Assembly: GCA_003132305.1 (NCBI GenBank) | Contig: PKXJ01000004.1 | Span: 32,129 to 86,796, forward strand | DNA from: Acidimicrobiaceae bacterium | Lineage (GTDB): Bacteria; Actinomycetota; Acidimicrobiia; Acidimicrobiales; RAAP-2 | Direction: 5' to 3' | DNA length: 54,668 nucleotides | Shown here: positions 53,080-54,668 of the stretch, one piece after another | Layout of the letters: each line of letters starts with the position of its first letter | Position numbering within the stretch: the first letter of the stretch is position 1 | Notes under the pieces: model-generated | What the model saw: only the letters and a program-made list of their open reading frames with translations | Database searches by the model: none | What the model was told of the DNA's origin: nothing | Program-made: the position numbers and the translations under genes

Positions 53080-53828
53080 CAGTGTCCCGCGCGCTGGGCG
53101 ATGATCGCAACCAGCGCGACGGCGTTGAACGACGCGTGCGTCACAAAGCTTGGCACCAATCGCTTCGTGCGATGAACGAGCAGCGCGAGAACGACGCCGA
53201 GTAACGCCAGACCGACGAACTGCAACGCCTCGCCGTGGGCCAGTCCAAAGAGACACGCGCTAACGACAACACCCAACGTGACGGCCGTGCGTTTGGACGC
53301 TCCTTTGGCCCCTTCGGCAATCGCTCGAAAGATGACCCCACGAAAGAGCCACTCTTCGAAGAATGGCGCCAGCAGGGTCGTCATGAGCGCGATCAACACG
53401 AACCCGGGTCCGTGAGCCGCCTTGAAGAGATGATTGACCGGATGGTTCAGACTCTTGAAGTGAAAGGGCTCGTAGACCAGGTCGATCACGAGCTGACACG
53501 CGACGCCCACGACCACGTAGGAAAGATCGCTCCAGCGTGGTCGCCACTGCTCCGCTAGGGGACGAAGGTGGCCCTCGCGATACGCGTAGTAGATTGCCGC
53601 ACCGAACCCGACCCAGAGTCCGAGCAGGCCGAGCGCGTTCGACCACCACGGCGGGTTGGCCGCTTTACTGAGCGCGTTGAAGCCGCCGGGGTAGTGCGTG
53701 AGCGCTGCCCCCATCGTGTCGAGGAGCAGCGCGAGAAACTGGCCGGCTAAGAATCCAATAAAACTCGCCACGAGAATCGGCACAACGCGAGGTCGATCGG
53801 CCCGTATTTCAATGGAGGGAGAACTCAA
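53079..53828 (-). CDS. CPBP-family intramembrane protease-like protein
   Basis: The 249-residue protein has about six to eight membrane helices and the full CAAX/CPBP signature: FFEEWLFRG with Glu158, Glu159 and Arg163, LFGLAHGEAL with His198, and VTHASFNAVAL with His231 and Asn235. These residues form the active site of type II CAAX proteases. Bacterial members often act in immunity, secretion or surface-protein handling; substrate is unknown. Its stop is fused to the start of the giant membrane protein gene (TGATG), so the two are coupled. Divergent from ftsH. Confidence 0.87.
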   Translation of the reverse strand: MSSPSIEIRADRPRVVPILVASFIGFLAGQFLALLLDTMGAALTHYPGGFNALSKAANPPWWSNALGLLGLWVGFGAAIYYAYREGHLRPLAEQWRPRWSDLSYVVVGVACQLVIDLVYEPFHFKSLNHPVNHLFKAAHGPGFVLIALMTTLLAPFFEEWLFRGVIFRAIAEGAKGASKRTAVTLGVVVSACLFGLAHGEALQFVGLALLGVVLALLVHRTKRLVPSFVTHASFNAVALVAIIAQRAGH

Positions 53829-53854
53829 AGGTGTTTCGCTTTCAACTTAAGGTT

Positions 53855-53883
53855 TTGCACAGCGGAGCCCACTATTCGCTAAT
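53855..53883 (+). promoter_or_regulatory. Weak promoter candidate for ftsH
   Basis: TTGCAC (53855-53860) and GCTAAT (53878-53883) stand 17 bases apart, resembling -35 and -10 boxes with several mismatches. Transcription would then start only a few bases before GTG 53902. No strong ribosome-binding site is seen there. Confidence 0.25.
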
Positions 53884-53901
53884 GACCTCTAGATTAGATA
53901 C

Positions 53902-54668
53902 GTGGCTGAAGCACCAAACGATCAAAACAATCCAAACGGGTTAAAGAAATATCTACCAGGTGGCGAACAGCCCATGGCGCCCCAGATGCGCCGGCGGATC
54001 ATCACGATCGCCCTCGTGGCGTTCTTCATCGGCGTCTTGGTCATTCCCTCGCTCTTCTCCAATAAGAACATCAAAACCATCTCGTACTCCGCGCTCATCC
54101 GCGACGCGAACTCCAAATCGGTCCAATCGGCCAGCATTAACAACGCCAGTGGTGTTATCACCGGTCAACTCACCAACGGCGTCAAGTACACCTCGAATGG
54201 ACCAATACCGTCGACCACGGCCGAGGTGAACGCTCTTCGCACCAATAACGTCAAGGTCACCTTCGCTAACCCCTCGAGCCTGGCCGCCGAGTTCCTGCCC
54301 TACCTCATTTGGATCCTGATCTTTGGCGCGTTCATGTTCTACATCAGCCGTCAGGCGCGCGGCCAAATGAACGGCATGATGTCGGTCGGCCGCTCCAAGG
54401 CGAAGCAGTTCAACGAGGACCACCCGAAGACCACCTTCGACGACGTGGCCGGTTACCTCGGGGTCAAACAAGAGATCAGCGAAGTGGTCGAGTTCTTGAA
54501 GAACCCCCTTCGCTATCGAAACATTGGCGCCAGGATTCCCAAGGGCATCTTGCTCGTCGGCCCCCCGGGCACCGGCAAGACCATGCTCGCGCGCGCCGTC
54601 GCCGGCGAGGCGGGCGTGCCGTTCTTCTCGGTCTCGGGATCGGACTTCATGGAGATGTTCGTCGGCGT
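53902..54668 (+). CDS. ftsH: ATP-dependent zinc metalloprotease FtsH, 5' part only
   Basis: The gene begins at GTG 53902 (an in-frame stop lies just upstream) and runs off the right edge after about 255 codons. Seen so far are a hydrophilic N-terminus of about 32 residues, TM1 (33-52), a periplasmic domain, TM2 (131-149), and the start of the AAA domain with [14 protein letters not shown], Walker A GPPGTGKT (220-227) and the pore region FMEMFVG. FtsH extracts and degrades membrane and soluble proteins. The HEXXH zinc site lies beyond the window. An in-frame ATG at 53974 is an alternative start. Confidence 0.93.
   Translation, partial: MAEAPNDQNNPNGLKKYLPGGEQPMAPQMRRRIITIALVAFFIGVLVIPSLFSNKNIKTISYSALIRDANSKSVQSASINNASGVITGQLTNGVKYTSNGPIPSTTAEVNALRTNNVKVTFANPSSLAAEFLPYLIWILIFGAFMFYISRQARGQMNGMMSVGRSKAKQFNEDHPKTTFDDVAGYLGVKQEISEVVEFLKNPLRYRNIGARIPKGILLVGPPGTGKTMLARAVAGEAGVPFFSVSGSDFMEMFVG

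Noticed and set aside
53080-53256. Extension of the giant membrane protein upstream to 53256
   Set aside because: The extra 59 residues are arginine-rich, antisense-like in composition, and overlap the coupled CPBP gene. ATG 53079 fits the TGATG junction and a signal-anchor start.

Overview
The window is about 54.7 kb of chromosomal DNA of roughly 58-60 percent GC. It most likely comes from an actinobacterium, and Acidimicrobiia-like is the best guess (inference). The reasons are two F420-type luciferase-like oxidoreductases, heavy use of GTG and TTG starts, several acyl-CoA enzymes, a phosphomannomutase next to a Trm112-like protein, and PPK2. No rRNA, tRNA, CRISPR array or prophage module was seen. 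Most of it reads as ordinary chromosome. Accessory traces are one TnpB element at the left and a decayed patch near 25.3-26.5 kb.

Layout. 1-2 kb: start of a GNAT acetyltransferase gene running off the left edge, then a solitary TnpB gene with a structured 3' flank that looks like its omegaRNA/right end. 2.2-6.6 kb: a molybdenum island of mobA, a DUF6457 protein, fdhD and a YdeP-type formate-dehydrogenase-like oxidoreductase. 7.3-8.3 kb: msrB-msrA methionine sulfoxide repair. 8.5-10.7 kb: an ABC exporter whose ATPase has an extra N-terminal domain. 11-14 kb: an F420-type oxidoreductase, a methyltransferase and a long gene-poor stretch with one small Cys-rich ORF. 14.2-19.9 kb: a membrane GGDEF-EAL protein, a secreted Asp-box protein and a MetE-like methyltransferase. 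20-25.2 kb: a leftward group of acyl-CoA dehydrogenase, quinone reductase, FGGY kinase and sphingosine-phosphate-lyase-like PLP enzyme. 25.3-26.5 kb: fragments of an alcohol dehydrogenase, a second TnpB and a DsbA-like protein, with an intact GerW/YtfJ-like gene among them.

26.5-35 kb: aldo-keto reductase, DinB-like protein, small membrane proteins, a MarR-MFS efflux pair, cupin, BtuF-like metal-receptor fold and an APC permease. 35.3-42.1 kb: an envelope/glycan locus with a two-domain glycosyltransferase, a YfhO-like membrane protein, a secreted protein, CapA and a phosphodiester glycosidase. 42.2-48.6 kb: PPK2, a second F420-type oxidoreductase, acyl-CoA dehydrogenase, an archaeal-type riboflavin synthase, thiolase and an ArsP/UPF0718-type permease. 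48.7-53.8 kb: a translationally coupled leftward operon of CPBP protease, giant membrane protein, phosphomannomutase and Cys-less Trm112. It is divergent from ftsH, which is cut by the right edge.

How the genes work together. MobA, FdhD and the oxidoreductase form one molybdoenzyme set. MarR probably controls its overlapping efflux pump. The 35-42 kb and 48.7-53.8 kb blocks both point to surface polysaccharide assembly and sugar-phosphate supply. The points most worth a second look are the archaeal-type riboflavin synthase in a bacterium, the PLP lyase/FGGY kinase pair, the fused ABC ATPase, the TnpB right-end RNA and the Met/His-tailed permease. I did not find a clearly new multi-gene system.
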